Positions 1 to 13,029 of a stretch of 64,000 nucleotides of DNA are shown piece after piece. Every line of letters begins with the position of its first letter. Position 1 is the stretch's first letter. Source of the stretch: Pectobacterium zantedeschiae (GTDB taxonomy: Bacteria; Pseudomonadota; Gammaproteobacteria; Enterobacterales; Enterobacteriaceae). Under the pieces are notes generated by a model. The model searched no databases, was not told the origin of the DNA, and saw nothing but the letters and a program-made list of their open reading frames with translations. The stretch spans positions 546,289-610,288 of the forward strand of contig NZ_NWTM01000002.1 of NCBI RefSeq assembly GCF_004137795.1, written 5' to 3'. A program made the position numbers and the translations under genes.

Positions 1-1
1 G

Positions 2-1135
2 ATCGCACCGGATTCTTATAAAGAAAGCCTGTCTGCACAAGAAGTTGCCACGCAGATTGAAAAGGGATTTCGTGAAATATTTCCCGATGCCTGCTATGTC
101 AAATTACCCGTTGCAGATGGTGGGGAAGGAACAGTCGAAGCCATGGTGGCTGCGACTGATGGCAAGATTGTGAATGTTAAGGTGACAGGGCCGTTAGGCG
201 ATAATATTGATGCGTTCTTTGGTCTGTCTGGTGATGAAAAAACGGCTTTTATTGAGATGGCGGCGGCAAGCGGTCTGGAACGTGTGCCTTCTCAACGACG
301 TAACCCATTAAAGACCACCAGCTATGGCACGGGCGAGTTGATTCGCTGCGCGTTGGATCACGGCGTTCGGCACTGCATCATCGGGATTGGTGGGAGCGCA
401 ACCAATGACGGCGGGTCGGGTATGGTGCAGGCTTTGGGGGTTAAGCTGCTGGATAAGCAGGGCGAACAGATTGGTTTTGGTGGTGGTGAACTCGACAAGC
501 TTGCTCACATTGACATCAGCGAGCTGGATGAGCGTATTAAAGGCTGTCGTTTTGAAGTGGCCTGCGATGTGACCAATCCGTTGACGGGTAAACAGGGCGC
601 ATCAGCTATTTTTGGTCCTCAGAAAGGCGCAACGCCTGCGATGATCGAACAGTTGGATAATGCGTTGAAACATTATGCCGCGGTGATCCGTCACGATCTG
701 GACATGGACGTGGAACAGGTTCCTGGAGCCGGAGCCGCAGGCGGAATGGGCGCGGCATTACAGGCTTTTTGCGGCGCAGAGCTTCGTCAAGGTATTGAGA
801 TTGTTACGGAAGCACTGGGGTTGGATGAACTGGTTCGAGATGCCACGCTGGTGATTACCGGGGAAGGGCGTATCGACAGCCAGACGATCCATGGAAAAGT
901 GCCGATTGGCGTGGCGCGAGTTGCCAAACAGTATAATAAACCGGTTATCGGTATTGCAGGCAGCCTGACGGCAGATGTTGCCGTGGTGCATGAACATGGC
1001 CTGGATGCCGTATTCAGCGTGCTTTACAACATCTGTTCACTCGAAGAAGCGCTGGATAATGCGGCAGAGAATGTGCGAATGACGGCGCGTAATATCGCCG
1101 CCACGATCCGACTGGCGCAGTCAGTATCGGGCTGA
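2..1135 (+). CDS. Glycerate kinase, 5'-truncated by the window edge
   Basis: Phosphorylates D-glycerate with ATP, feeding glycolate, glucarate or galactarate breakdown into glycolysis. The reading frame is open from base 2 and begins IAPDSYKESLSAQEV, the usual start of the family minus its first few residues, so the true start lies just outside the window. An in-frame ATG at 143 is internal. Family signatures visible are the PVADGGEGT loop, the GIGGSATNDGGSG glycine-rich segment and ITGEGRIDSQT near the C-terminus. Whether it is the GarK or GlxK paralogue cannot be told. It is followed by a repeat-filled gap and converges on barA. Confidence 0.93.
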   Translation: MAPDSYKESLSAQEVATQIEKGFREIFPDACYVKLPVADGGEGTVEAMVAATDGKIVNVKVTGPLGDNIDAFFGLSGDEKTAFIEMAAASGLERVPSQRRNPLKTTSYGTGELIRCALDHGVRHCIIGIGGSATNDGGSGMVQALGVKLLDKQGEQIGFGGGELDKLAHIDISELDERIKGCRFEVACDVTNPLTGKQGASAIFGPQKGATPAMIEQLDNALKHYAAVIRHDLDMDVEQVPGAGAAGGMGAALQAFCGAELRQGIEIVTEALGLDELVRDATLVITGEGRIDSQTIHGKVPIGVARVAKQYNKPVIGIAGSLTADVAVVHEHGLDAVFSVLYNICSLEEALDNAAENVRMTARNIAATIRLAQSVSG

Positions 1136-1208
1136 GTGCCATCGTGATTTAGATTCAATGTTGGTCTTACTACACTTTTTATGCGGGCGTAGACGCGGAG
1201 GCTGAGGC

Positions 1209-1549
1209 GGTTTCGTGCGCCACAATACTGCTATTCCATGCTACTTCGCAGTACGCGCCCGACACGGGGCGGCTCAATCGCCGCTCGCCCCGTGACCCCT
1301 AGGCTTTCGGCGTAAATTATGCCGCTGACGCGGTGCCTTCGTCGATATCCGACTTAACGGACCGCTTGCGACACGTTTACTCGCCCCATAAATGGGGCTC
1401 GCCCTTCGGGCCAGCACGAGTGCTGTTCAAAAACGTCTTTGACGTTTTTGTCCGACGTGGCGCAAGCTTTCGCCGCGTCCTGCGGCTCATCCGAAGCCCG
1501 CTATCTCCTCAGCATAATTTTTTACGCCCGATAACGGCAAAACCCACGA
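1209..1549 (+). repeat. Intergenic repeat, copy A (with palindromic cassette)
   Basis: This fills most of the 447-bp gap between the glycerate kinase gene and barA, in which I see no gene. It opens with GGTTTCGTGCGCC, passes a GCGCCCGACACGGGGCG palindromic stretch and ends near ACGGCAAAACCC. Copies occur inverted at 8251-8588 and direct at 19332-19592. Inside, at 1384-1449, are four small palindromes in a row: CCCCATAAATGGGG, GCCCTTCGGGC, AGCACGAGTGCT, and AAAAACGTC/GACGTTTTT. No transposase or protein-coding content is evident; an open frame at 1333-1602 is probably chance. Confidence 0.75.
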
Positions 1550-1582
1550 TGTTCTCCTGTATTTGTGACGAAGAGACTGCGC

Positions 1583-4378
1583 TTATGGGAGTCGGGGATT
1601 GATATGCCGCTGGGCGGCTTTGTTGACGTTGTCGATCTCGTCCAGTAACTCCAGCCATTCGGGTTCCAGATCGCTGGCGTGAACGCCTTTACGCAACTGT
1701 TGTTCCAGATAGCGGCAGATGCGTTTCAGACGCGGGACGCCGCTGTAGCTACAACTGCCGTGCAGTTTGTGGACCAGCTCGATAATGTCGTCATCCGTCT
1801 GACCATTCAGCACCTTTTCTATCTTCTGCCGAACTTCCGGTAGGAAATCCAACAGCATTTGTAACAGATCACGCGCCAGTTCCGGCTTGTTAGCCGCCTG
1901 CTGCTGTGCCAGCGCCCAGTCGAGCGACAGTTGACTATCGTCGTGCTCGTTCAGCAAACCTGCGATGTTACCTCGATCGCGCTTCAACGGATCTTTGCGC
2001 GCGTGGCGAGTCAGCACGCTTTTTAGCATCTGCTCGTCTATCGGTTTAGCCAGATAGTCATCCATACCTGAGCGCAGCAGATGCTCACGTTCACCCGTCA
2101 TGGTTTGTGCTGTCACCGCGATGATAGGTGTCGTGGCATGATGGGGGATCTGGCGGATCAGCTCGCTGGCGCAAATTCCATCCATACCCGGCATTTGAAT
2201 ATCCATCAGGATAATGTCGATTTGGTGCATTTTTGCCTGTGAAATAGCGTCTGTCCCGCTTTCGCATAGGATAATTGTATCGACCTGTTCCTCCAGCAGT
2301 GTACCGATTAGTTTCAGGTTGGCTGGGTTGTCATCCACCGCCATCACGCTGAGCGGCAGACGGGCTGGATGGCGGACGACACTCTGGTGCGATGTGGCGA
2401 CGTCCGGCAGAAAAGAGAGCTGGAACAGAGTGTTGTCCTGTAGCAACGGCAGCAGGCGAGATGCCGACAGAGGTTTACTCAGGCACGCATGTACCCCAAA
2501 GGTTTTCAACTGCTCGGCATCCATTTGCGCCAGGCTGGGCAGCGCCAGAATCACGCAAGGCGCTCGGCGGCAGATATCGCGCAATCTAGGCGTGTAGTCG
2601 AGCAGCGTATTGCGATATTGCACGGGAACACCGAGCAGTAGGATATCAAAATCCCCTTCCGGCAATTGCTCAAACGTCGGGCTATAGCTCACTATCAGCG
2701 GCGTCTGGCTCAGGATATCCAGCGTGGCCTGTGCAGCGATGGGATGGTACTCGACGTAGGCCAGATGTTTGCCTTGCAGCATTGTATAGGCAGGCTCACT
2801 CGGTATGGCGTGAGGATTGAGCGGCAGTGTGATGTGGAACCAGAAGGTCGACCCTTTGTTAAGTTGGCTCTGGAAACTGATATCTCCACCCATTTCCTTG
2901 ACCAGACGCTGGGTGATGACCAGTCCAAGTCCCGTGCCACCATGTCGGCGTGAGATACTGGTGTCGGCCTGACGGAAAGCCTGAAACAGCTGTGACTGTT
3001 GCAATTCGGCAATGCCGATGCCTGTGTCACGTATCTGCACCTCTAGCTGAACCTGATGATGTTCCTGCCGGCGCTTCTCCACGCGAATATCGATATTGCC
3101 CTGTTCAGTGAACTTAATCGCGTTGCCCAGCAGGTTGGTGATGATTTGCTGTATCCGCAGCGGATCGCCGACAAACTGTTCGGGAACATCATTCTGAATA
3201 CTGAGCGTCAGCTCCAACCCTTTTTCATGTGCCGTATGTGCCAGCAACATCACGACATCATCCAGCGCGTTGTGCAGGGAAAACGGAATATCTTCCAGTA
3301 CTAGCTTTCCAGCCTCCAGCTTCGAGAAATCCAGCACATCATTAATAATATTCAGCAGGTTATTGGCAGAGCGTTCGATGGTGAGCAGATAGTCGGTTTG
3401 CGTCGTGTTTAGCGGGGTCTTCAAGGTTTGACGGGTGAAACCGATCACGCCATTCAGCGGTGTTCTCAGTTCATGTGACATATTTGCCAGAAACTCAGAC
3501 TTAATCCGCGCGGCTTCCTGCGCCCGTTTTTTAGCCAGATCCAGTTCGACGTTTTGGATCTCCATTTGCTCCAGCGTTTCCCGCAGATCGTAGGTCGCCT
3601 GATCGATATTTTGCTGCATTTCTTCGTGGTAGGCCGTCAGCGACATCGCCATCGAGTTAATGCCGTTTTTCAACATATCCAGCTCACCGAGCATGTAACC
3701 TTCCACCCGGCTATCCAACTGCCCGCGGCGAATGCGATCAACGGTATCAACCATGTTACGGATCGGAGTCGTGACGTCTCGCATCAGGCGATAGGCAAAG
3801 AGGACAGCGGCACCCAAAGATAACAGCAGCAAGAGCGTGGCGATAAAGATTTCCTGATATTGCTGAAGCCGAATGGCGCTGGTATCCAGCTCGATCACCA
3901 GATAACCGAGAGGCGTCACCGTACCGGGTAGTATGGGTGTCCCTCCTGTCGGCATAAATTCGCTGTCATTGGCGATTGGCATGTGCAGAATCAGTGAATC
4001 ATTCTTGTAGTGCAGGTGTAGCTTATTGTACGAAAGTGCATCGCTGCTGAGCGGCTGTAATGTCACGTTGTTGCGTACATTGGTCGTAGCCAATAGCTGA
4101 TTGCGTGCATCGAACACGCTAATGGTGCGAATAATCGCGGAGTGGCGGCGATGAAGCGTGTTGATTAATGCAGGTATCGTGTCCATCTGGCGATGGGTAA
4201 TGGCGTAAGCGCTGATGGTCGCCAGCGGTTCAATGATACTGGTGCCAGAATCGGCCAACTGCGCCTGCAACTGATTGTAACGATGGATGACGAAGAACGA
4301 GCTGAGCAGCAGCCCGATCATGAGCGTCGGTGCCAAAATCAGTATCAACATCCGTGCACGAAGACTGTATTTGGTCAT
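1583..4378 (-). CDS. barA: Hybrid sensor histidine kinase BarA
   Basis: Inner-membrane tripartite sensor kinase that phosphorylates the response regulator UvrY (GacA/ExpA family), which drives Csr/Rsm small RNAs; in soft-rot bacteria this controls exoenzymes and virulence. At 931 residues it is close to the E. coli length of 918. Order seen: first membrane helix about residues 8-30, periplasmic segment, second helix about 178-198, HAMP, HisKA with [10 protein letters not shown] (His about 302), HATPase with DTGIGIAE and GGTGLGL, receiver domain with [12 protein letters not shown], and a C-terminal HPt with [10 protein letters not shown]. All phosphorelay residues are present. It is divergent from rlmD, with an ERIC element between them. 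Confidence 0.96.
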   Translation of the reverse strand: MTKYSLRARMLILILAPTLMIGLLLSSFFVIHRYNQLQAQLADSGTSIIEPLATISAYAITHRQMDTIPALINTLHRRHSAIIRTISVFDARNQLLATTNVRNNVTLQPLSSDALSYNKLHLHYKNDSLILHMPIANDSEFMPTGGTPILPGTVTPLGYLVIELDTSAIRLQQYQEIFIATLLLLLSLGAAVLFAYRLMRDVTTPIRNMVDTVDRIRRGQLDSRVEGYMLGELDMLKNGINSMAMSLTAYHEEMQQNIDQATYDLRETLEQMEIQNVELDLAKKRAQEAARIKSEFLANMSHELRTPLNGVIGFTRQTLKTPLNTTQTDYLLTIERSANNLLNIINDVLDFSKLEAGKLVLEDIPFSLHNALDDVVMLLAHTAHEKGLELTLSIQNDVPEQFVGDPLRIQQIITNLLGNAIKFTEQGNIDIRVEKRRQEHHQVQLEVQIRDTGIGIAELQQSQLFQAFRQADTSISRRHGGTGLGLVITQRLVKEMGGDISFQSQLNKGSTFWFHITLPLNPHAIPSEPAYTMLQGKHLAYVEYHPIAAQATLDILSQTPLIVSYSPTFEQLPEGDFDILLLGVPVQYRNTLLDYTPRLRDICRRAPCVILALPSLAQMDAEQLKTFGVHACLSKPLSASRLLPLLQDNTLFQLSFLPDVATSHQSVVRHPARLPLSVMAVDDNPANLKLIGTLLEEQVDTIILCESGTDAISQAKMHQIDIILMDIQMPGMDGICASELIRQIPHHATTPIIAVTAQTMTGEREHLLRSGMDDYLAKPIDEQMLKSVLTRHARKDPLKRDRGNIAGLLNEHDDSQLSLDWALAQQQAANKPELARDLLQMLLDFLPEVRQKIEKVLNGQTDDDIIELVHKLHGSCSYSGVPRLKRICRYLEQQLRKGVHASDLEPEWLELLDEIDNVNKAAQRHINPRLP

Positions 4379-4434
4379 GAGGTTCCAATGTGGGAGAATT
4401 AGAGGATGCTAGGCACCCTATTATTTAATTTAGT

Positions 4435-4560
4435 TATACCTTAAATAATTCGAGTTGCAGGAAGGCTGCGACACAGTGAATCCCCAGGAGCTTACTCAGG
4501 TAAGTGACTGGGGTGAGCGAGGAAAGCCAACGCACATGCAGCTTGAAGTATGACAGGTAT
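4435..4560. repeat. ERIC element 1
   Basis: About 126 bp in the barA-rlmD gap. It contains the classic ERIC centre, GTGAATCCCCAGGAGCTTAC followed by GTAAGTGACTGGGGTGAGCG, and has inverted ends (ATTCGAGTTGCAGG against GCAGCTTGAAGTATGAC). The length fits the usual full-size ERIC of about 127 bp. It is non-coding, could be transcribed as a hairpin, and lies between divergent promoters. Confidence 0.95.
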
Positions 4561-4604
4561 TTGGGGACAGCCGTTCAACTTAAGAGATCAATCGATAGTA
4601 CATT

Positions 4605-5954
4605 ATGGCGCAATTCTACTCTCCAAACCGGCGTGTGACGACCCGGAAAGCGGTTCCAGCGAAAAACCTCACTGTTACGGTCACGTCACTTGACCCGTTT
4701 GGTCAAGGTGTAGCGCGTCACGAAGGAAAGACGGTTTTTGTCACAGGTGTGCTGCCGGGAGAGCAGGCCGAGGTTCAACTGACGGAAGAGAAGCGTCAGT
4801 TTTCACATGCAAAACTCAAACGCCTGCTGACGCCTAGCCCGCAGCGTGTTGAGCCACGGTGCCCTCATTTTACCCGCTGCGGCGGCTGTCAGCAGCAGCA
4901 TGCAGAAATTACGCTGCAACAGAGCAGCAAAACGGCGGCATTGATGCGCATGATGACGCGGGAAACGGGCGTTGAGCTGCCAGCCGCATCGCTTATTGCT
5001 GGCACACCTTATGCCTATCGGAGGCGTGCGCGGCTTGCGTTATACTTTCAGGCAAAAGAACAGCGGTTGTTGATGGGCTATCGACAGTCAAATTCTCACG
5101 ATCTGGTGGATATCAAAGCCTGTCCGGTATTGCGCCCCGAGCTTGAAGCGCTGCTGCAACCGCTGCGCGATTGTTTAAGCCAGTTAAGCGCGGTGAAGCG
5201 TCTTGGGCATGTGGAGCTGGTGCAGGCGGAGAATGGTCCGCTGCTGGTGCTGCGGCATCTCGATCCGCTGCATCCAGCAGATGAGCAAGCGTTGCGTGAT
5301 TTTGCCCAGCGGCAGGGCGTCTCGGTTTATCTGGCGCCAGATGCTGACTCATTGACGTGTTTGCACGGTGAAGAACCGGTTTATCACGTTGCTGGGCTGA
5401 CGCTGGCATTTAGCCCGCGTGATTTTATTCAGGTCAATGACGCGGTGAATCAGCAGATGGTCGCGCAGGCGTTAGCGTGGTTGGATGTGCAACCACAGGA
5501 TAGAATATTGGATCTGTTTTGCGGTATGGGCAATTTTACGCTGCCGCTGGCACAGCGTGCCGCCAGTGTTGTCGGTGTAGAAGGGGTGACCGCGCTGGTC
5601 GAGAAAGGGCGCGAGAATGCCCGACGCAATGCCCTGTCCAACGTCACATTTTTTCACCAAAATCTTGAGGACGACGTCACACAGCAGCCGTGGGCGGCTC
5701 AGGGTTTTGATAAGATATTACTTGATCCGGCACGTGCGGGCGCGGCAGGCGTGATGGAGCAGATAACCAGACTGGCACCGAAACGGGTGGTGTATGTTTC
5801 CTGTAACGCCACGACGCTAGCACGCGACAGCAAAGTCTTACTCTCAGCCGGTTACCGACTGGCTAATGTCGCGATGTTGGATATGTTTCCACATACCGGA
5901 CACCTTGAATCGATGGCACTGTTTTTGCACGACACCGGCACGCGAAAGGCGTAA
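4605..5954 (+). CDS. rlmD: 23S rRNA (uracil-1939-C5)-methyltransferase RlmD
   Basis: S-adenosylmethionine-dependent methyltransferase that makes m5U at position 1939 of 23S rRNA. It has 449 residues against 433 in E. coli. Visible are an N-terminal TRAM domain (about 20-80), the iron-sulfur cysteine pattern [14 protein letters not shown] at about 86, the SAM-binding [14 protein letters not shown], and the catalytic cysteine in [13 protein letters not shown]. It sits 53 bp upstream of relA on the same strand, as in E. coli, and the two are probably co-transcribed. Confidence 0.97.
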   Translation: MAQFYSPNRRVTTRKAVPAKNLTVTVTSLDPFGQGVARHEGKTVFVTGVLPGEQAEVQLTEEKRQFSHAKLKRLLTPSPQRVEPRCPHFTRCGGCQQQHAEITLQQSSKTAALMRMMTRETGVELPAASLIAGTPYAYRRRARLALYFQAKEQRLLMGYRQSNSHDLVDIKACPVLRPELEALLQPLRDCLSQLSAVKRLGHVELVQAENGPLLVLRHLDPLHPADEQALRDFAQRQGVSVYLAPDADSLTCLHGEEPVYHVAGLTLAFSPRDFIQVNDAVNQQMVAQALAWLDVQPQDRILDLFCGMGNFTLPLAQRAASVVGVEGVTALVEKGRENARRNALSNVTFFHQNLEDDVTQQPWAAQGFDKILLDPARAGAAGVMEQITRLAPKRVVYVSCNATTLARDSKVLLSAGYRLANVAMLDMFPHTGHLESMALFLHDTGTRKA

Positions 5955-6007
5955 TAAGCCGCAGAGTCGCGTCGTTTGCAAGGTGAAAGGTAACGTAGGG
6001 AGAAATT

Positions 6008-8245
6008 ATGGTTGCGGTAAGAAGTGCGCATTTGAATACGGCAGGTGAATTTGTCCCTGACGCGTGGATTGCTTCACTGGGCATTGCCAGTCAGCAATCG
6101 TGTGAACGTTTAGCCGAAACCTGGCGTTACTGTGAGCAGCAAACGCAAGATCAGCCCGATGCGCCGCTACTGCTGTGGCGTGGCATCGAAATGGTGGAAA
6201 TCCTGTCCACGCTCAGCATGGACAATGACAGCATGCGTGCGGCGCTGCTCTTTCCGCTGGCGGATGCGAACGTGGTCGATGAACCGACGCTGGAAGCGGC
6301 GTTTGGGAAAAACATCGTTGATTTGGTGCATGGCGTGCGCGATATGGATGCAATCCGCCAGCTCAAAGCGACGCAGAATGATTCGGGCGCGTCTGAGCAG
6401 GTAGATAACATCCGCCGCATGCTGCTGGCGATGGTGGAAGATTTCCGCTGCGTAGTCATCAAGCTTGCCGAGCGGATCGCGCACCTGCGTGAAGTGAAGG
6501 ATGCCCCTGAAGAAGAACGGGTATTGGCGGCCAAAGAGTGTACCAATATCTACGCACCGTTGGCGAACCGCTTGGGTATCGGTCAGTTGAAGTGGGAGTT
6601 GGAGGATTTCTGCTTCCGCTACCTGCATCCTGATGAATATAAAAAAATCGCCAAGCTGCTGCACGAGCGTCGTATCGATCGTGCGCAGTACATTGATGAT
6701 TTTGTTAAAACGCTACGCGATGCGATGAAAGAAGAGGGCGTTCAGGCAGAGATCTATGGCCGTCCCAAGCATATCTACAGCATCTGGCGCAAGATGCAGA
6801 AGAAAGCGCTGTCGTTTGATGAACTGTTCGATGTGCGTGCAGTACGCATCGTCGTTGAGCGTTTGCAGGACTGCTACGGGGCGCTAGGGATCGTGCACAC
6901 GCACTATCGCCATCTACCGGACGAGTTTGACGATTACGTTGCTAACCCCAAACCGAACGGCTATCAATCCATCCATACCGTGGTGTTAGGGCCGGGTGGA
7001 AAGACGCTCGAAATTCAGATTCGTACGCGTCAAATGCATGAAGATGCAGAGCTGGGCGTTGCGGCACACTGGAAATATAAAGAAGGCACCTCCGTAGGCG
7101 GGCGCTCCGGTTACGAAGGGCGTATTGCCTGGCTGCGTAAACTGCTGGCTTGGCAGGAAGAAGTGGCTGATTCCAATGACGTGCTGGACGAAGTTCGCAG
7201 CCAGGTATTTGACGATCGCGTTTATGTCTTTACGCCGAAAGGCGACGTGGTGGACCTTCCTGCGGGTTCCACGCCGTTGGATTTTGCTTATCACATCCAC
7301 AGCGATATCGGACACCGCTGCATCGGGGCGAAAATCGGCGGACGTATTGTGCCGTTTACCTACCAGTTGCAAATGGGCGATCAGATTGAAGTTATCACCC
7401 AGAAGCAGCCGAATCCAAGCCGCGACTGGCTGAATCCAAATCTGGGTTACATCACAACCAGCCGTGGGCGTTCCAAGATCCAGAACTGGTTCCGTAAGCA
7501 AGATCGCGACAAGAACATTCTGGCGGGTCGACAGATTCTGGATGACGAACTGGCGCATCTGGGAGTCAGCCTGAAAGCGGCGGAAAAACTGCTGTTGCCG
7601 CGTTACAACGTGAATTCGTTGGATGAATTACTGGCTGCCATTGGCGGCGGTGATGTTCGTCTAAACCAGATGGTGAATTTCCTGCAATCGCAGTTAAAAC
7701 AGCCGAGTGCGGAAGAACTGGATCGCGAAGCGCTACGCCAACTGACGCAAAAAACGCATCAGCCGCCAGCGCGCAGCAATAATAAAGACAACGGCCGCGT
7801 GGTGGTTGAAGGCGTTGGCAATCTGATGCATCACATTGCCCGCTGCTGCCAGCCGATTCCGGGTGATGAGATCACCGGGTTTATTACACGCGGACGGGGG
7901 ATCTCGATTCACCGCGCTGACTGTGAACAACTGGACGAACTGCGTGCAAGTTCGCCGGAGCGCATTGTGGACGCGGTATGGGGTGAAAGCTACTCCAGCG
8001 GCTATTCGCTGGTGGTGAGGGTAATCGCCAACGATCGTAGCGGTCTGCTGCGAGATATCACCACGATTCTGGCGAATGAGAAGGTTAATGTACTGGGCGT
8101 CGCCAGCCGTAGCGACACCAAGCAGCAACTGGCAACGATTGATATGGATATCGAGATCTACAACCTGCAAGTGCTGAGTCGCATTCTGGCGAAGCTCAAC
8201 CAACTGCCGGATGTGATTGATGCGCGGCGTCAGCAGGGGGCGTAA
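6008..8245 (+). CDS. relA: (p)ppGpp synthetase I, RelA
   Basis: Ribosome-associated GTP/GDP pyrophosphokinase that makes the stringent-response alarmone when uncharged tRNA occupies the A site. It has 745 residues (E. coli 744). Order: N-terminal pseudo-hydrolase domain, synthetase domain with the G-loop residues KPNGYQSIHT at about 318, TGS domain (VYVFTPKGDVVDLPAGSTPLDFAYHIHSD, given in part), zinc-finger/helical part with HHIARCCQPIPGDEITGF and a C-terminal ACT/RRM domain. The hydrolase region lacks the HD metal site typical of SpoT, consistent with a synthetase-only enzyme. The start has a good AGGGAGAAATT Shine-Dalgarno. Confidence 0.97.
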   Translation: MVAVRSAHLNTAGEFVPDAWIASLGIASQQSCERLAETWRYCEQQTQDQPDAPLLLWRGIEMVEILSTLSMDNDSMRAALLFPLADANVVDEPTLEAAFGKNIVDLVHGVRDMDAIRQLKATQNDSGASEQVDNIRRMLLAMVEDFRCVVIKLAERIAHLREVKDAPEEERVLAAKECTNIYAPLANRLGIGQLKWELEDFCFRYLHPDEYKKIAKLLHERRIDRAQYIDDFVKTLRDAMKEEGVQAEIYGRPKHIYSIWRKMQKKALSFDELFDVRAVRIVVERLQDCYGALGIVHTHYRHLPDEFDDYVANPKPNGYQSIHTVVLGPGGKTLEIQIRTRQMHEDAELGVAAHWKYKEGTSVGGRSGYEGRIAWLRKLLAWQEEVADSNDVLDEVRSQVFDDRVYVFTPKGDVVDLPAGSTPLDFAYHIHSDIGHRCIGAKIGGRIVPFTYQLQMGDQIEVITQKQPNPSRDWLNPNLGYITTSRGRSKIQNWFRKQDRDKNILAGRQILDDELAHLGVSLKAAEKLLLPRYNVNSLDELLAAIGGGDVRLNQMVNFLQSQLKQPSAEELDREALRQLTQKTHQPPARSNNKDNGRVVVEGVGNLMHHIARCCQPIPGDEITGFITRGRGISIHRADCEQLDELRASSPERIVDAVWGESYSSGYSLVVRVIANDRSGLLRDITTILANEKVNVLGVASRSDTKQQLATIDMDIEIYNLQVLSRILAKLNQLPDVIDARRQQGA

Positions 8246-8250
8246 ATGAT

Positions 8251-8588
8251 GGTTTTGTGTTTTGCCTCAAGCGTAAAAATTACGCTGAGGAAACACAGTC
8301 ATCCAGGATGAGTGGCATGGATGCCACGAAAGTCGCTGCCGCGTAGGACAGAAACGTCATAGACGTTTTTGAACAGCACTTGTGCTGGCCCGAAGGGAGA
8401 GCCCCATTTATGGGGCGAGTAAACGCGTCAGCGACGGTCCGCCAGATGACTGTATTTCCGAAGGCACCGCGAAGCGGCGTAATTCCCGCGTAAAAGACTG
8501 GGGTCACGGGGCGGCGTCGATTGGACGCCCCGTGTCGGGCGCGACGCAGTTGCGGAAATGATCGTTGGAATATATCGCGCACGAAACC
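8251..8588 (-). repeat. Intergenic repeat, copy B (inverted, with palindromic cassette)
   Basis: This fills nearly all of the 397-bp relA-mazG gap; no gene is seen there. Read on the minus strand it parallels copy A: AGGTTTCGTGCGC, GCGCCCGACACGGGGCG, then CTCGCCCCATAAATGGGGCT, CCCTTCGGGCC, AGCACAAGTGCT and AAAAACGTC/GACGTTT, ending near ACGCTTGAGGCAAAAC. The dyad centre of the AGCAC/GTGCT palindrome differs from copy A while the arms are kept. It probably separates mazG from relA transcription to some degree. Confidence 0.75.
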
Positions 8589-8642
8589 TCTCCAGCTTGT
8601 CTGCAATCTTCGTAAAAATAATTTTTGATTTTCAGGAATATT

Positions 8643-9455
8643 ATGACTGTATCTTTGACGAATTTATCCTCCGTCGAGCGCCTGCTCGCCATCATGAAAA
8701 CCCTCCGCGATCCCGAAAATGGCTGTCCGTGGGACAAAAAGCAGACCTTTGACACCATCGCACCCTATACGCTGGAAGAAACGTACGAAGTATTGGATGC
8801 CATCAGCCGTCAGGATTTTGATGATTTGCGCGGTGAGTTAGGAGATTTGCTGTTTCAGGTGGTGTTTTATGCACAAATGGCGCAGGAAAAAGGATTGTTC
8901 GATTTCTCCGACGTGTGTAACGCCATCAGTGACAAGCTGGAACGTCGCCATCCACATATTTTCGGTGAACTGACGCTGACGGACAGTGAAGCCGTGCTGG
9001 CAAACTGGGAACAGACAAAAGCGCAGGAACGTGCGGAAAAAGATCGTCACTCGCCGTTAGATGATATTCCTGATGCGCTGCCTGCCTTGATGAAAGCGCA
9101 AAAGATTCAGCAGCGTTGTTCGTCTGTTGGCTTCGATTGGGACAGCCTGGGCCCGGTGCTCGACAAAGTGTATGAAGAGATCGATGAGGTGATGTTTGAG
9201 GCACGGCAAGCCGTTGTCGATGAAGAAAAATTAGGTGAAGAGATTGGTGATTTATTGTTCGCCACAGTCAATCTCTCTCGTCATCTGGGACACAAGGCCG
9301 AGAATGCATTACAGGCTGCCAATCGCAAGTTCACTCGTCGTTTTCGTGAGGTAGAACAAATTGTTACGGCATCGGGAAAAACGTTGGAACAGGCGACATT
9401 GGACGAAATGGAAGCCGCATGGCAGCAGGTGAAAAAACAGGAAATAAGCCACTAA
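8643..9455 (+). CDS. mazG: Nucleoside triphosphate pyrophosphohydrolase MazG
   Basis: Hydrolyses all nucleoside triphosphates to monophosphates and pyrophosphate, and in E. coli limits ppGpp build-up in starvation. The chosen ATG at 8643 gives 270 residues; an ATG at 8625 is in frame, but the one at 8643 has an AGGAAT sequence in front and agrees with the family start. Two MazG all-alpha domains are visible, the first with ENGCPWDKKQT, EETYEVLDAI and GELGDLLFQVVF, the second with EEIDEVMFEA and EEIGDLLFATVN, giving both EExxE and ExxD metal sites. It lies downstream of relA as in E. coli, without a mazEF pair between them. Confidence 0.96.
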   Translation: MTVSLTNLSSVERLLAIMKTLRDPENGCPWDKKQTFDTIAPYTLEETYEVLDAISRQDFDDLRGELGDLLFQVVFYAQMAQEKGLFDFSDVCNAISDKLERRHPHIFGELTLTDSEAVLANWEQTKAQERAEKDRHSPLDDIPDALPALMKAQKIQQRCSSVGFDWDSLGPVLDKVYEEIDEVMFEARQAVVDEEKLGEEIGDLLFATVNLSRHLGHKAENALQAANRKFTRRFREVEQIVTASGKTLEQATLDEMEAAWQQVKKQEISH

Positions 9456-9666
9456 ATCGTTTTTAATCGTAGGCTGTTTTTTTATCTATTTTAGTGATTT
9501 TATTTTATTGTTTTTAAAGATAATTGTAGGTGTTGGTGAGGGTGGTTTTATCTCGTCTTCGCCTGTGTTGGAATCGCCACATTGTGTAAAACGAACATTT
9601 GTGGCGCTCATCAGGTTCAGGTATACTACTTTCCCGTCTTGGTACCTCCATCGTCTTTAAACCTAA

Positions 9667-11319
<1,653 letters not shown>

Positions 11320-11330
11320 GAGTTATACCA

Positions 11331-11358
11331 GCAACGCGCGATCGCTATCGCGCGTTGC
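11331..11358 (+). terminator. Hairpin between pyrG and eno
   Basis: A perfect 12-bp stem, GCAACGCGCGAT / ATCGCGCGTTGC, with a CGCT loop, 11 bp after the pyrG stop. No T run follows directly (CGTCTAGGGTTTTAG), so it may be an imperfect terminator or an mRNA-stabilising hairpin rather than a strong stop. Confidence 0.6.
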
Positions 11359-11384
11359 TCGTCTAGGGTTTTAGTTCTATCTAA

Positions 11385-12713
<1,329 letters not shown>

Positions 12714-12781
12714 TTGCGTCTCCGGCGTAATCAGGTGGCTGAGAAAGCGGCCTGATAGCGCGTCAACGTGATTAGCTATAA

Positions 12782-12817
12782 AAATCCAGAAGCGTGAAAG
12801 CGTTTCTGGATTTTTTT
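12782..12817 (+). terminator. Rho-independent terminator of eno
   Basis: AAATCCAGAA / TTTCTGGATTT stem (one mismatch) with a GCGTGAAAGCG apex and a trailing T7 run, 68 bp after the eno stop. This is a canonical intrinsic terminator. Confidence 0.85.
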
Positions 12818-13019
12818 ATGGCGGACATCCCTGTCCGCCACCCTTCGGGCCGTTGCTGTGCAACGTTGAAAAACGTTCCCGACGTTTTTTTATGGCGGAA
12901 TCCTTGTCCATCACCCTTCGGGCCGTTGCTGCGCAACGTTGAAAAACGTTCCCGACGTTTTTTTATGGCGGAATCCTTGTCCGCCACCCTTTGGGCCATT
13001 GCTGCGCAACGTTGAAAAT
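12817..13019. repeat. 74-bp tandem repeat, about 2.8 units
   Basis: Units start at 12817, 12891 and 12964, each beginning TATGGCGG. Each carries CCCTTYGGG, GTTGCtgYGCAAC and the segment AACGTTGAAAA; the first two also have CGTTCCCGACGTTTTTT. The first unit has a full GGCGGAC/GTCCGCC stem. This fills the 316-bp gap between convergent eno and the DJ-1 gene. The tails AAAACGTTCCCGACGTTTTTTT are themselves terminator-like. Short open frames across it are by-products of the periodicity. The string of small hairpins resembles the cassette in copies A and B. Confidence 0.85.
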
Positions 13020-13029
13020 GTGTTATTGA

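Noticed and set aside
1333..1602. 89-codon open frame in the glycerate kinase-barA gap
   Set aside because: It lies across repeat A, is built from its palindromes and matches no family.
12772..13015. Two overlapping frames with internal repeats after eno
   Set aside because: They arise from the 74-bp tandem repeat; a unit of 74 is not a multiple of three, yet stops are avoided by composition, and there is no ribosome site.
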